Below are positions 5,811-5,905 of a DNA stretch of 5,905 nt, piece after piece. The notes below the pieces were generated by a model. The model was not told the origin of the DNA, ran no database searches, and worked only from the letters and a program-made list of their open reading frames with translations. Positions within the stretch are counted from its first letter, which is position 1. Each line of letters opens with the position of its first letter. The stretch spans positions 1 through 5,905 of the forward strand of contig CACXFZ010000272.1 of assembly GCA_902767025.1 (NCBI GenBank), read 5' to 3'. This DNA is from an uncultured Coriobacteriaceae bacterium (GTDB lineage: Bacteria > Actinomycetota > Coriobacteriia > Coriobacteriales > Eggerthellaceae). Position numbers and translations under genes: made by a program.

Positions 5811-5825
5811 TTCGAATCGATGCGC

Positions 5826-5901
5826 GCCCTCGTAGCTCAGGGGATAGAGCGTCTGCCTCCGGAGCAGAAAGCCGCAGGTTCGAATCCTGTCGAGGGCACC
5901 A
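5826..5901 (+). tRNA. tRNA-Arg, anticodon CCG
   Basis: A complete cloverleaf can be drawn. The acceptor stem GCCCTCG (5826-5832) pairs perfectly with CGAGGGC (5891-5897), followed by discriminator A and an encoded CCA (5899-5901). The D stem is GCTC (5835-5838) with GAGC (5847-5850). The anticodon stem is TCTGC (5852-5856) with GCAGA (5864-5868) around loop CTCCGGA, giving anticodon CCG at 5859-5861, which reads the arginine codon CGG. The variable loop has five bases. The T stem GCAGG (5874-5878) pairs with CCTGT (5886-5890), including one G-U pair, around loop TTCGAAT. All expected invariant bases checked are present and no intron or defect is seen. Confidence 0.97.
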
Positions 5902-5905
5902 CGCA

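Noticed and set aside
5874..5905. tRNA 3' end as an attachment site of an integrated element
   Set aside because: tRNA 3' ends are common integration targets, but only four bases follow the CCA and no integrase or repeat of the T arm is in the window.

Overview
The window reads as an ordinary chromosomal core region of a high-GC Gram-positive bacterium. Codon third positions are strongly G/C. The gene order obg-proB-proA-nadD is the one familiar from Actinobacteria. The flavour of the proteins (ProB with SAAIACG in its glutamate loop, NadD with an N-terminal leader before its nucleotide-binding motif) suggests the class Coriobacteriia, perhaps Eggerthellaceae. The class is an inference from memory of similar proteins, not from a search.

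Plus-strand block (1-3915): the last 34 codons of the ribosome-associated GTPase Obg, then proB (glutamate 5-kinase), proA (glutamate-5-semialdehyde dehydrogenase), nadD (nicotinate mononucleotide adenylyltransferase) and yqeK (HD-domain Ap4A hydrolase family). The genes are packed as one transcription unit. There are 12 bases between obg and proB, an ATGA overlap at proB/proA, a one-base gap at proA/nadD and an 8-base overlap at nadD/yqeK. A hairpin across the yqeK stop codon, followed by a U-rich stretch, may end the unit. ProB and ProA together carry glutamate to glutamate-5-semialdehyde for proline synthesis; no proC is in view. NadD makes the dinucleotide precursor of NAD, and YqeK probably removes Ap4A.

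Minus-strand block (3961-5745): a 23S rRNA uracil-5-methyltransferase of the RlmD/RumA family is followed 33 bases downstream by rsfS, the ribosomal silencing factor. In many Gram-positive genomes rsfS lies directly after nadD-yqeK on the same strand. Here it converges on yqeK and is paired with rlmD instead.

Right edge (5746-5905): a short AT-rich interval holds what look like back-to-back promoters for rlmD (minus) and for a complete tRNA-Arg with anticodon CCG (plus).

I see no mobile element, CRISPR array, phage gene or unknown accessory system. Every stretch over 300 bases is coding, and all seven protein genes are recognisable. The points worth a second look are modest: active-site substitutions in ProB, a second cysteine beside the catalytic one in ProA, N-terminal extensions on NadD and YqeK, the relocated rsfS, and the compact divergent promoter.
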